DNA of 64,000 bases from NCBI GenBank assembly GCA_000380225.1, contig KB904821.1, forward strand, positions 2,869,579-2,933,578, written 5' to 3'. A program made the translations under genes and the position numbers. Below the pieces are notes generated by a model. It saw only the letters and a program-made list of their open reading frames with translations. It made no database searches and was not told the origin of the DNA. The stretch is from a filamentous cyanobacterium ESFC-1 (GTDB lineage Bacteria > Cyanobacteriota > Cyanobacteriia > Cyanobacteriales > Spirulinaceae). Positions 9,572 to 17,890 of this stretch are shown here, piece by piece. How positions within the stretch are numbered: position 1 is the first letter of the stretch; every line of letters starts with the position of its first letter.

Positions 9572-10295
9572 GGGCATGATTTAAGCGGGTGGGCTGTTGG
9601 TAAATTCGCTTGAGGGTGTTGAGATCGCGCTCGGAAATCACGGGATTCTGGCGGGTTTGCCGGCCATACATCACATCAGTTTCGACTGAGCTATGACCCC
9701 AAATGCCCAGTCCGTGACCGAGTTCGTGACGGGCTGTGGCTTGGGTATCGGCGGCGCTTTGATGGGGGCTGAGTTGAATCCAGATGCGATGCCCAAGTGC
9801 AGGGGATTCGGGAGACTCGCTGTAGATTTGATAGCGGGCTTCGGCATTCCGTGCGACCGGAATGATTAAAGCGTCGCGATCGCGCCGGACTCGCAGTGTC
9901 GGTCGCTGACATTGCCAGATAATATTGGCGTTTTCCGGGTCAGAAATTACTTTCAAGGGAAAATAGTCATCCCAAGCGTCAACGGCGGCGAGAATGGCAT
10001 TTAACCAATCCCTGAAGCGATCCTGACATTCGGTTTTATCTCGGTCAATATACACCTTGACGGGAAACTGCGACCACAGCAAGTAACCCGCCGCCGTGGG
10101 TTGAATATTCTCAAAATAATCCCCCGCTTCGGCATTAATGGGCCACTGGGCCAAAAGCGGGGGCAGGGGATGATTTTTGAGGGGAGGTAGGGGGATTTCT
10201 GGGTTTTGCCCTTTGCCGGGGAGGGCGATGAAAATGAACAGAAAAGTCGCGATCGCCATGCCCCAAACCCAACCGCGATCGCGCTTGTTTACCAT
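9564..10295 (-). CDS. Secreted metzincin-like zinc protease
   Basis: 243 residues with an N-terminal signal or anchor (about 9-27) and a matrixin-like domain. The zinc motif is HELGHGLGIWGH (190-201): His190, Glu191 and His194 are standard, but the third histidine is at 201, one residue later than in the classic HExxHxxGxxH. A Met-turn follows as DVMY (207-210). The rest (KVYIDRD, a helix with AVDAWDDYFPL, NIIWQCQRP) resembles other bacterial M10-like proteins. Substrate unknown. It is convergent with the ebfC-like gene and lies just downstream of secG on the same strand. Confidence 0.75.
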   Translation of the reverse strand: MVNKRDRGWVWGMAIATFLFIFIALPGKGQNPEIPLPPLKNHPLPPLLAQWPINAEAGDYFENIQPTAAGYLLWSQFPVKVYIDRDKTECQDRFRDWLNAILAAVDAWDDYFPLKVISDPENANIIWQCQRPTLRVRRDRDALIIPVARNAEARYQIYSESPESPALGHRIWIQLSPHQSAADTQATARHELGHGLGIWGHSSVETDVMYGRQTRQNPVISERDLNTLKRIYQQPTRLNHAQN

Positions 10296-10329
10296 GAGCC
10301 ACTGTCCCCCAAAAGAGCGCTACTCGGCT

Positions 10330-10557
10330 TTAGAGCAACCCAGCACTTAAAACAATCGTCAAGGCAATAAAAGTAATGCTCAATGTCCAGGTAATGCGAT
10401 TGAGGGTTTTTTCAGCACTTTTGGCACTGGTAAACAGTTGGGATTGACCCCCAATGCCGCCGAGGCCGTCTCCTTTGGGGCTGTGGAGCAAGACTAAAAC
10501 AATTAAAAACACAGCCGATAAAGTCCAGACAATTTCTATGATTTGATTAGCGCTCAC
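10330..10557 (-). CDS. secG: Preprotein translocase subunit SecG
   Basis: Small accessory subunit of the SecYEG channel. 75 residues with two membrane helices (about 6-25 and 52-73) separated by the conserved loop LHSPKGDGLGGIGGQSQLF, which is diagnostic for SecG. The helix after the loop (AEKTLNRITW) also fits. It is transcribed toward the protease gene, 34 bp away, and these two may be cotranscribed. Confidence 0.92.
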   Translation of the reverse strand: MSANQIIEIVWTLSAVFLIVLVLLHSPKGDGLGGIGGQSQLFTSAKSAEKTLNRITWTLSITFIALTIVLSAGLL

Positions 10558-10690
10558 AGTTCAATATTCTCAATTACTTTAAAATTTTGAGGACAACCCC
10601 AAGAAATGGCAAAACCAAGCCCTTGAGGAGGTTTTCCAAGCCTTAATTTTAGCACTTTCGCGAGCTGTCGCGGGGAGAGGATTGGCACAA

Positions 10691-11299
10691 ATGACCGGAA
10701 AAACACCATTACGCATTGGTTTAACCGGGGGAATTGCCACCGGAAAAAGCACCGTTTCTGATTATTTAGCCCAACATTATCAGATGCAGGTACTCGATGC
10801 TGATATTTTTGCCAGAGAAGCAGTCCAACCAGGATCGCCGATTTTAGACGCGATCGCCCAGCGTTATGGCCAGGCCATTTTACAACCCGATGGCCGTCTC
10901 AACCGCAACAGTTTAGGCGAGATTGTTTTTAGCCATCCCCTAGAGCGTCGCTGGCTCGAAAATCAGATTCATCCTCTGGTGCGATCGCGTTTGGAAACTG
11001 AGTCGCGATCGTCTACTGAGGCGGTTATTATTTTAACCATTCCGCTTTTATTTGAAGCTAATATGGTCGATCTTGTCGATCGGGTTTGGGTGGTTTATGC
11101 TACCCCAGAGCAACAACTCCAACGTCTACAACAACGCGATCGTGACCTTACCCCCAAACAAGCCCAAGCCCGTCTCAGCAGTCAGATGGCATTAGAAACT
11201 AAAATTGCCCAAGCCGATTGGGTTTTTAATAATACCAACACCCTTGACTTTTTAGGGTCACAAGTCGATCGGGCTGTAGAATCTTTACCGATTGCTTAA
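10691..11299 (+). CDS. coaE: Dephospho-CoA kinase
   Basis: Last step of coenzyme A synthesis: phosphorylates the 3'-hydroxyl of dephospho-CoA. The P-loop GLTGGIATGKST is at the N-terminus; DADIFAREAV matches the conserved DAD motif, and the lid region contains QLQRLQQRDRDLTPKQAQARL. 202 residues is a normal length. A TTG at 10682 is in frame, but GAGAGG ending at 10680 is correctly spaced for ATG 10691. Convergent with argG across a hairpin. Confidence 0.94.
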   Translation: MTGKTPLRIGLTGGIATGKSTVSDYLAQHYQMQVLDADIFAREAVQPGSPILDAIAQRYGQAILQPDGRLNRNSLGEIVFSHPLERRWLENQIHPLVRSRLETESRSSTEAVIILTIPLLFEANMVDLVDRVWVVYATPEQQLQRLQQRDRDLTPKQAQARLSSQMALETKIAQADWVFNNTNTLDFLGSQVDRAVESLPIA

Positions 11300-11317
11300 A
11301 TTTGTCATTTATAAAAA

Positions 11318-11341
11318 TTCCCCCCTCAAACGAGGGAGGAA
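11318..11341. terminator. Hairpin between coaE and argG
   Basis: TTCCCCCCTC (11318-11327) and GAGGGAGGAA (11332-11341) form a 10-bp stem with one mismatch and a 4-base loop, preceded by an A-rich stretch. It lies between convergent genes and best suits argG termination, because the A-run on the left becomes a U-run in the minus-strand transcript. Confidence 0.6.
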
Positions 11342-11369
11342 TCGCCATAAAACCAAATCAGGCTAAATC

Positions 11370-12575
11370 CTAGCCATTGCGGGTTTTCTCCGACCAAACG
11401 CGAGTCGGAAGACCCCACACATAAATAAAGCCTTCTGCCGCTTTATGATCGAACTGGTCATCAGAGCTATAAGTCGCTAAATCGGGGCTGTAAATCGACT
11501 TATCTGACCTGCGACCCACAATCGTCGCATTGCCCTTGAACAGCTTAACCCGCACAACGCCGCTTACGCGCTCTTGGGTTTGATCGATAAAAGCATCGAG
11601 GGCATCTTTGAGGGGGCTGTACCACAACCCTTGATAAATCAAATGGCTGTAGGTATCTTCTAAACCCCGCTTGTATTGCGTCACATCCGCAGTTAGAGTG
11701 AGGCTTTCGAGGTCGCGGTGAGCGTGGACTAAAACCAGTAAAGCCGGAGCTTCGTAGATTTCGCGGGACTTGATCCCCACCACCCGGTTTTCGATCATGT
11801 CGATGCGACCATAGCCGTGTTTACCGACAATTTCGTTTAATTCTTCAATTAAAGCCACCGGAGCCAACGCTTTACCATTAAGAGAAACGGGAACCCCTTT
11901 TTCAAAGCCAATCTCCACATATTCTGGCTCATCGGGAGTATCCGCGATCGCCTTCGTCATGGCAAAGACTTCTTCTAAAGGCTCGGTCATCGGGTCTTCA
12001 AGGGGGCCGGCTTCGATACTGCGACCGAGGAGATTGCGGTCAATACTGTAAGGAGAAGACTTTTTCACGGGAGTAGGAATACCAAAACGCTCGCCGTAAG
12101 AAATGGTTTCTTCGCGACCCATGCCCCATTCTCGGGCCGGTGCTAAAACCTTAATACTGGGGTCTAGGGCGGCGATAGACACATCAAAACGCACCTGATC
12201 GTTCCCCTTACCCGTACAGCCGTGAGCCACCGCATCTGCCTCATATTCGGCGGCTGCGTCCACCAGCATTTTTGCGATCAACGGACGAGCTAAAGCAGTC
12301 GAGAGGGGATAGCGATTTTCATAAAGAGCGTTGGCTTTAATCGCGGGGAAAGCGTAATCGGTGACAAAACTTTCTTTCCCGTCCACGACCAAAGAAACCG
12401 CAGCACCCGATGTTAGCGCTTTTTCTTTAATGGGCCCGAGTTCATCCCCTTGGCCGAGGTCAGCGGCCAAGGTAATGACTTCCTTTACGCCCCATTCTTC
12501 TTTGAGATAAGGAATACATACGGAGGTATCAACACCCCCAGAGTAAGCTAATACAACTTTATTTGCGCGACCCAT
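11370..12575 (-). CDS. argG: Argininosuccinate synthase
   Basis: Condenses citrulline and aspartate with ATP to argininosuccinate in arginine synthesis. The N-terminal PP-loop motif [10 protein letters not shown] is near 10-18; [14 protein letters not shown] (citrulline/aspartate site), [13 protein letters not shown] and the C-terminal [14 protein letters not shown] are all present. 401 residues matches the bacterial family. Monocistronic: the next gene upstream diverges after about 200 bp. Confidence 0.97.
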   Translation of the reverse strand: MGRANKVVLAYSGGVDTSVCIPYLKEEWGVKEVITLAADLGQGDELGPIKEKALTSGAAVSLVVDGKESFVTDYAFPAIKANALYENRYPLSTALARPLIAKMLVDAAAEYEADAVAHGCTGKGNDQVRFDVSIAALDPSIKVLAPAREWGMGREETISYGERFGIPTPVKKSSPYSIDRNLLGRSIEAGPLEDPMTEPLEEVFAMTKAIADTPDEPEYVEIGFEKGVPVSLNGKALAPVALIEELNEIVGKHGYGRIDMIENRVVGIKSREIYEAPALLVLVHAHRDLESLTLTADVTQYKRGLEDTYSHLIYQGLWYSPLKDALDAFIDQTQERVSGVVRVKLFKGNATIVGRRSDKSIYSPDLATYSSDDQFDHKAAEGFIYVWGLPTRVWSEKTRNG

Positions 12576-12778
12576 TATGAGAGATAACCCCTCCGAATAC
12601 GACTAAACGGCTATTGTAACGGTTTGTGGGACGATTATTTTGTCAAGGTTGAGATTTGTTGACATCCTTTTGGCAGGAACTCCCACAGCAGTAGTTGTTT
12701 GTCTATCAACAGAAGCCGTACTATTGATAGTTAGTCTTTGATTGATTAATTTCATTTTCATTCGTCAAGAGGAAAAGC

Positions 12779-13480
12779 GTGAACCTGCGATCGCTAAAAT
12801 TTTTAAGCAATTTAAATAAAGTTAACCAGCAGTTCGCTGTGATTGGCTTAGGGCGTTTTGGTCGAGCCGTTTCCAGTCAACTGCATCTCATGGGCTACGA
12901 AGTGCTAGGCTCCGATGTCGAGGAAAAGTTAGTGGCCCAGGTGTTGAACGAAAAACACGCATCCCATGCCATTCAACTGGATTCGACCGATCCGATCGCC
13001 CTGAGAGAAGCCGGAATTTTCGAGTTTGACACCGTTATTGTCGCGATCGGGAATTATCTCGAAGAAAGCATTATCACCACCCTCAACCTCAAAGAAAACG
13101 GGGTAAAGAATGTGATCGCGAAAGCGTCTACCGAAGTTCACGGCAAACTCTTAGACCGCGTAGGGGCAGATCGGGTGGTTTTCCCCGAACATGACGCAGG
13201 CTGCAATCTCGCCCATTCCCTCACCAAACCCGCGATTCTCGACCGTTTCGACCTCGACCCGAATCACAGCATTGTTGAAGTTTTAGTTCCTGACGAGTTT
13301 CACGGCAAAACCATTGCAGAATTACAACTCCGCAGTCATTACGGTTTGACTTTATTAGCCGTGGGTGAAGATGAGGGGCGCTTTGAAATCAATCCCCTTC
13401 CTAACCTCCGCTTAAACCGGGGTGCTGCGATGGTGGTGGTGGGGTCAAATAAGGATATTCAGCGTTTACCGATTGAGTAG
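12779..13480 (+). CDS. TrkA/KtrA-type potassium channel regulatory subunit
   Basis: 233-residue cytosolic RCK protein. The RCK_N Rossmann domain begins with VIGLGRFGRAV (about 21-31), has acidic residues at the end of the second strand (SDVEEK) for nucleotide binding, and continues to about 150; an RCK_C domain (about 155-230) follows. Such proteins gate KtrB/TrkH-type K+ transporters in response to ATP/ADP or c-di-AMP. No transporter gene is adjacent, so its membrane partner is elsewhere. Start is GTG at 12779 with AGAGGA five bases upstream. A heptad repeat begins right at its TAG stop. Confidence 0.88.
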   Translation: MNLRSLKFLSNLNKVNQQFAVIGLGRFGRAVSSQLHLMGYEVLGSDVEEKLVAQVLNEKHASHAIQLDSTDPIALREAGIFEFDTVIVAIGNYLEESIITTLNLKENGVKNVIAKASTEVHGKLLDRVGADRVVFPEHDAGCNLAHSLTKPAILDRFDLDPNHSIVEVLVPDEFHGKTIAELQLRSHYGLTLLAVGEDEGRFEINPLPNLRLNRGAAMVVVGSNKDIQRLPIE

Positions 13481-13556
13481 TTGGTTGTTGGTTGTTGGTT
13501 ATTGGTTGTTGGTTATTGGTTATTGGTTGTTGGACGGGGAAACCCCGCCCCTACGA
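13481..13556. repeat. Heptad array plus GC palindrome after the KtrA-like gene
   Basis: TTGGTTG/TTGGTTA heptads (about seven) start at the base after the TAG stop at 13478-13480 and run to 13532. They are followed by ACGGGGAAACCCCGCCCCTAC (13534-13554), a member of the GGGCGGGGAAACCCCGCCC palindrome family. The frames through this DNA give only VVGCWLL-like repeats and are not coding. Confidence 0.9.
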
Positions 13557-13620
13557 AAAACTTGACAAACAGGCCGCCACTTAAACGGGTCACAAATGAC
13601 CAAAGACATAAGACAAAGGA

Positions 13621-14916
13621 CTATTCTTCTTGTTGTTCGGCTTCTCTTTGCATTTGCTCCGCTTCTTGTTGTTCGAGGCGCTCGATCGCGGGTAAAACCC
13701 TTTCTTCGAGATAGAGACTCACCTCTTGGGCTTTTGACCGTTGACCTTGCGCTTCAAACAACTGTTGGGCTTCCTGTAACGGGGGAACCGCAGCGCGAAT
13801 TTCCTCAGATCGGTACAAAGCAACGCCGAGTTGATAAAAAGCCGGAGCAAAACTGGGATTTTCGCGGAGTACGAGTTGATATTGCCCGATCGCCTCCTCA
13901 TAACGTTCGGCTCTTTGATACGCTAACCCCAAGTTGTACACCGTCCCAAAATCCGCAACAGGCAAATCGGCGGCGGTTTCGAGGATCGCGATCGCCTCGG
14001 TAATGGCTCCAGCTTCGAGCAGGGCGGCTCCTTGTTGCTCGTAGGCTTCTAAGTTATCCGGGTTGAGTTCAATAGCCCTGGCGAGGCTTTCACTGGCTTC
14101 TGAGGCTTCATTGAGGCGCAGTTGCACCAAGCCTAAATTGTATTGGGCTTGGGGGTTATCTGGGTCAAGTAGGGTGGCGATTTTCAGGGCTTCGCGGGCT
14201 TCTTCGAGTTGTCCTTCTTGGAAATAAAGCGTCCCTAATTGATATTGAGCGTCGGCAAAATTGGGATCGAGTTCGATGGCTCGTTCAAAAAGGGCGATCG
14301 CCTCGGTATTTTGCCCTTGTTCGGCTAAAATCAAGCCCAAATTATTATATGCCGTAACGTTATCAGGATCGAGTTCAATGGCGCGACGATACAAATCGCT
14401 GGCTTCAATATCCCGACCTTGCACATCAAAAGTTAAAGCTAAGTTGTAATAAGCCGGGCCAAAATCCGGGTCAATGGTGAGAGTTTGCTCAAACTGATTC
14501 ATCGCAGCGCTGACTTGATTCGTTTGGAAAAAAGCAATCCCCAGATTGTATTGAGCTTCGGCTAAACTCGGACGCAACGCGATCGCCCTTTGATACTGCG
14601 CGATCGCCTCAGTGACTTTTCCTTGAGCCAACAAAGTATTCGCCAACATATAGTAACCCATCGCCATCTGGGGGTCATAGCGCAACGCCTGACGCAGAGA
14701 TTCTTCAGCCGCGAAAAAGTTGCGCCGTTGATATTGTCCCACACCCACCTGAAAAAACTCGGCCGCGTCGAGATCGGTTGTATAAATGCCGTCTAATCGT
14801 TGTTTAGTGCGGATAACTTCCGTTGTCGGTTTAGCCTCTACCGTTGCGATCGCACTCAAACCCAAACCCCAAGCCAACGCCAGCAGTAAACCTATCTTTC
14901 GAGGAAATTTCACCAT
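13621..14916 (-). CDS. Exported TPR-repeat protein
   Basis: 431 residues with a signal peptide (basic start, hydrophobic core about 8-25, cleavage near VEAKP) followed by about ten consecutive 34-residue tetratricopeptide repeats, easily seen as recurring A-x-x-x-Y-N-L-G/A-x-x-L...P-D-N/F patterns (for example YNLGLILAEQGQNTEAIALF). A Gln/Glu-rich tail closes the protein. TPR proteins are scaffolds for protein-protein contacts, here probably in the periplasm or thylakoid lumen; partners are unknown. The frame opens at a TTG (14940), but ATG 14916 gives a proper signal peptide and has AGGTGG upstream. The stop is TAG followed by a T-rich heptad variant. Confidence 0.85.
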   Translation of the reverse strand: MVKFPRKIGLLLALAWGLGLSAIATVEAKPTTEVIRTKQRLDGIYTTDLDAAEFFQVGVGQYQRRNFFAAEESLRQALRYDPQMAMGYYMLANTLLAQGKVTEAIAQYQRAIALRPSLAEAQYNLGIAFFQTNQVSAAMNQFEQTLTIDPDFGPAYYNLALTFDVQGRDIEASDLYRRAIELDPDNVTAYNNLGLILAEQGQNTEAIALFERAIELDPNFADAQYQLGTLYFQEGQLEEAREALKIATLLDPDNPQAQYNLGLVQLRLNEASEASESLARAIELNPDNLEAYEQQGAALLEAGAITEAIAILETAADLPVADFGTVYNLGLAYQRAERYEEAIGQYQLVLRENPSFAPAFYQLGVALYRSEEIRAAVPPLQEAQQLFEAQGQRSKAQEVSLYLEERVLPAIERLEQQEAEQMQREAEQQEE

Positions 14917-15377
14917 ATACCACCTACTAAAAACCGCCAAACAACACCGTTATTGTATTTTAGATTCAGAATTTTCGTTATTCAGTTGTGAAGTACCCAA
15001 CGCCAACGCTTTACTTTTGGCGTGGGCTTCGGTGTTTCACTGACAATTGCCTCTACCAGGTTTGTTTCTAGCTTTGGTCTTACATCGTCGACCCAGGCTA
15101 AAACGCCACTTCCTGGCGCTAAGAAATAGTCACGCCAATTCTCAAGCCGCATCGTTATTGATTTCGCTAAACAATGATTGTGAGTCATACCGCCTGATAT
15201 TTAGGTAGGTTCTCAAACACTTCGGACTTGGTTTTCGTCTACTAGCTGGCGTGAAAGCAAGTGATGAGAATCTAGTCGGTGATAGACTGTTATTAATATA
15301 TCGCCAAAAAGTAAGTCTTTGGGTCGCGATTCCCGAACGTCGCCAACGTTCCTTATGGCGCGGGTCTTCTCGCGACC
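14917..15377. other. Intergenic region between TPR gene and queA
   Basis: 461 bp. It contains one possible short minus-strand frame (14982-15188), treated separately. The remainder shows no clear hairpin, repeat or RNA gene. Confidence 0.5.
14982..15188 (-). CDS. Possible small protein, unrecognised
   Basis: Open frame of 68 codons encoding a basic, Trp-containing peptide (RLENWRDYFLAPGSG, then VLAWVDDVRPKLETN). An internal Met at residue 13 could be the true start. The amino-acid composition looks more protein-like than neighbouring shadow frames, but I recognise no family and see no clear ribosome-binding site. It could equally be a decayed gene fragment or chance. Confidence 0.25.
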   Translation of the reverse strand: MTHNHCLAKSITMRLENWRDYFLAPGSGVLAWVDDVRPKLETNLVEAIVSETPKPTPKVKRWRWVLHN

Positions 15378-16508
15378 TTAAGATAAATTTTCCGGCGCAA
15401 TTTTGGCATTGGGCAGAATCAACATCGCATCCCCAAACGAATAAAAGCGGAGTTGATTCGCGATCGCGTCTTCATACAAAGAAAGCAGGCGATCGCGACC
15501 AATCAACGCACTCACCAACATTAACAAACTCGACCCCGGCAAGTGAAAATTCGTAATCATCCCATCAACCACTTGCCACTCATAACCCGGATAAATAAAC
15601 AAATTCGTTTTGCCTTCAAAGGGCGTAAGATGGCGATATTGCGGATATTGAGTCTCATTACTCGCTTTTTGCGCCGCCGCGCCCTCTAGCGCCCGAATCA
15701 CCGTCGTCCCCACCGCAATCACCCGATGACCTGCCGCCTTGGTTGCCTCAATTTGTTGCACCACCGCATCATCCACTTGAAACCACTCCGAGTGCATTTC
15801 GTGGGTTGTAATATCCTCCACTTCCACCGGACGAAACGTTCCCACCCCCACATGAAGCGTAATATAAGCTTGCTGAATCCCCTTATCCGTAAGCGTTTGC
15901 AGCAACTCTGGCGTAAAATGTAACCCCGCCGTCGGAGCCGCCACCGCCCCCGGTCGTTGCGCGTACACCGTTTGATACTGTGTAGGCTGGGCTTCCGTTT
16001 CCGTCACATAAGGCGGCAAAGGCACTTGGCCAAAATAATCCAAAACCGCCATCAAAGACCAATCGGGAGGATAAGAAAACTTCAATATTCTACCCCCCGT
16101 GGCATCGTCGCGATCGAGGACTTCCGCCTTCAGCCACAAATCCTGGGGGCAATTTTGCCCAGGATTCGGTTCAAACGTAATTGTCGAACCCAAAGTAAAC
16201 CGTTTTCCCGGCTTCACCAAAGCCAGCCAACGAGACTCTCCTTGGTCTTCGAGTAACAAAATCTCCACCTTAGCCCCAGTGGTTTTACGGCCATACAAAC
16301 GAGCCGGAATCACCTGGGTATTATTAAACACCAGCAAATCCCCTGGCTGTAACCATTGGGGCAACTCCCGAAAAATTTGATAGCGGTGAGTCGTCGGAGA
16401 ATCAACAACGAGCAAACGCGAACTATCTCTTGGCGTAACGGGAGTTTGAGCAATACAGCCTTCGGGTAAGTCGTAGTGATAACTCGATAGTAAGCGATCG
16501 TTTGTCAT
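15378..16508 (-). CDS. queA: S-adenosylmethionine:tRNA ribosyltransferase-isomerase
   Basis: Transfers and isomerises the ribosyl moiety of SAM onto 7-aminomethyl-7-deazaguanine in tRNA, forming epoxyqueuosine. The 376-residue protein has the family hallmarks: YDLPEGCIAQTP near the N-terminus, LLVFNNTQVIPARL, AAPTAGLHFTPELL, THEMHSEWF and MITNFHLPGSSLLMLVSA. Length is typical. Upstream on its own strand lies a long heptad array (16509-16719), so its promoter must lie inside or beyond that repeat. Confidence 0.96.
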   Translation of the reverse strand: MTNDRLLSSYHYDLPEGCIAQTPVTPRDSSRLLVVDSPTTHRYQIFRELPQWLQPGDLLVFNNTQVIPARLYGRKTTGAKVEILLLEDQGESRWLALVKPGKRFTLGSTITFEPNPGQNCPQDLWLKAEVLDRDDATGGRILKFSYPPDWSLMAVLDYFGQVPLPPYVTETEAQPTQYQTVYAQRPGAVAAPTAGLHFTPELLQTLTDKGIQQAYITLHVGVGTFRPVEVEDITTHEMHSEWFQVDDAVVQQIEATKAAGHRVIAVGTTVIRALEGAAAQKASNETQYPQYRHLTPFEGKTNLFIYPGYEWQVVDGMITNFHLPGSSLLMLVSALIGRDRLLSLYEDAIANQLRFYSFGDAMLILPNAKIAPENLS

Positions 16509-16719
16509 TGGTTATTTGTCCTTGGTCATTGGTTGTTCGTCCTTGGTCATTGGTTATTTGTCCTTTGTCATTGGTTGTTCGTCCTTGGTCATTGGTTCTT
16601 TGTCCTTTGTTATTGGTTGTTCGTCCTTGGTCATTGGTTCTTTGTCCTTTGTTATTGGTTATTGTTGGTCGCTCTTATTCCCTCAATTGGTAATTGGTCA
16701 CTGGTAATTGGTAATTTCT
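16509..16719. repeat. Long heptad array with duplicated 65-bp block
   Basis: About 20 heptads of TTGGTCA, TTGTCCT and TTGGTTA type (16509-16660), internally repeating in larger units of about 42 bp. The last part, 16655-16719, is identical over 65 bp to 20354-20418. The frames across it encode only repetitive hydrophobic strings in all phases and are not genes. Confidence 0.9.
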
Positions 16720-16803
16720 TCCCCCTCCTCCCCCTCTCCCCCCTCTCCCCATATTCCCCTAATCCCTACTGCCTAAGACCTACTGCCCAAAAAACTGATG
16801 ACT
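16720..16803. repeat. C-rich tract followed by CTACTGCC and ACTGATA heptads
   Basis: CTCC/CCCC tract (about 16721-16750), then CTACTGCC, ACTGATG and ACTGATAACTG units up to about 16812. The same succession of modules follows other heptad arrays in this window (20419 onward, 63470 onward). Confidence 0.7.
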
Positions 16804-16821
16804 GATAACTGTTGACTCTCT

Positions 16822-16978
16822 TTGAAACGTTAATTTCACTTTTTGAGGCTGTAGTGACTATCTAGTCTAGCTTTTAGCCTTTTTAAAACTAACCCCTAAA
16901 AACCAAAGTTTCTGATCCTCTTTCTGGGGTAGAGTTCAACTCCCCCTACTGCCTACTGCCCACTGCCTACTGCCCCTT
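16822..16978. repeat. Structured dispersed element, copy A
   Basis: Starts with a segment containing ACTTTTTGAGGCTGTA and ends in a conserved core with CTTTCTGGGGTAGAGTTC followed by AACTCCCC (about 16913-16945). Left part and core recur at 40481-40603 and the core half at 40327-40403. The core can fold two overlapping ways (CCCC/GGGG on either side of the GGGG). It is followed by ACTGCC(C/T) heptads to 16978. No open frame. From 16979 to 17109 there is only ordinary leader DNA for the next gene. Confidence 0.75.
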
Positions 16979-17109
16979 AGAAGCTGATGACTGAAAATGG
17001 GGAAATCCCCTATCCTAAAACGGGTGCTTCTCCCCTTTATATTTTCTTCAACTTAGCAAGATAATAAGAGTAGACCACAAGACGTGGACTACCAGCCCAC
17101 AAGCCAATA

Positions 17110-17499
17110 ATGTATTACCTCTACTTTCTCGCCAATGCTAGTTTAACCTTACGGATTGCTGACCATTTGCAACTTTCCCCTCAGCTTCCCGTAGAATTTA
17201 TGACCGTCATTCATCAAATCGATGGCTGGATTGTCAAAATCAAACTTTACGATCCTATCACCCCCCAACAACATGGTGATTTCTTAGCCTACATGAATGA
17301 ATTGGGTATTCCTTATGAACCCGAAATGCGTTTACAGATGGCTTTGTGGAGTTTAGAAACCGGCCAATCTCCCATTGATGTCATGCGTCGTTATCAAGTC
17401 GCGATCGTCGCTCACGGTCAACCGAATCGCAGCGATATTGAGTCATTTCGTCGCCAGTTTACCCGTGGCTTAGGATATTGTCCCGAAACCCTGGCTTAG
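17110..17499 (+). CDS. Conserved-looking protein of unknown function
   Basis: 129 residues, no signal peptide or membrane helix. The sequence alternates beta-like and helical segments (LPVEFMTVIHQIDGWIVKIK, then GDFLAYMNELGIPYEP). Its second half, MALWSLETGQSPIDVMRRYQ, then SDIESFRRQFTRGLGYCPE, looks like a helical small domain. I do not recognise the family. A hairpin terminator follows (17539-17569), supporting a real single-gene unit. Confidence 0.7.
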   Translation: MYYLYFLANASLTLRIADHLQLSPQLPVEFMTVIHQIDGWIVKIKLYDPITPQQHGDFLAYMNELGIPYEPEMRLQMALWSLETGQSPIDVMRRYQVAIVAHGQPNRSDIESFRRQFTRGLGYCPETLA

Positions 17500-17538
17500 T
17501 TTATTCTAATTTAAAGTTTTTCTCGCTAAGTTTGAATT

Positions 17539-17580
17539 TTCTCTTCCCGACTGAGATGTGGGAGGAGAATTTTATTATTT
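17539..17580 (+). terminator. Hairpin terminator after the 129-residue unknown gene
   Basis: TTCTCTTCCC (17539-17548) pairs with GGGAGGAGAA (17560-17569) with one G-U pair and an 11-base loop, followed by a T-rich run (TTTTATTATTT). The remaining gap up to 17890 holds no further structure that I can name, apart from GAGGAG at 17877-17882, the ribosome-binding site of the next gene. Confidence 0.6.
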
Positions 17581-17890
17581 GAGCCTTCTGAAAAATTGGG
17601 ATGTGCTTCCCCTTCGCTCCGGAAATCTTGACCTTCCGATGGTAGACCCCTACAATTCCCGAAAAATCGCGATCGCTTGTGCAGAGAATTTTCAGTAAAT
17701 ATCTGGAAAAATGACTAAAATTGTGATTCTACTGTAACCAATCTCAAATAATCTGACTAAAGAAAGATTAGAGAAACCTCTAGAAGTTAGATGATGGCAA
17801 TAAATTGGAGATGGCGTAAAATCGCGGAAATAGTCTATTTTTTGCCGAGCTACCGCGTTTATTGAATTGAAGTGATGAGGAGTTGACCGG

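Noticed and set aside
16502-16805. Frames with repeated VIGCSSLVIG-like strings
   Set aside because: Same cause: heptad repeats read in three phases upstream of queA. Not proteins.
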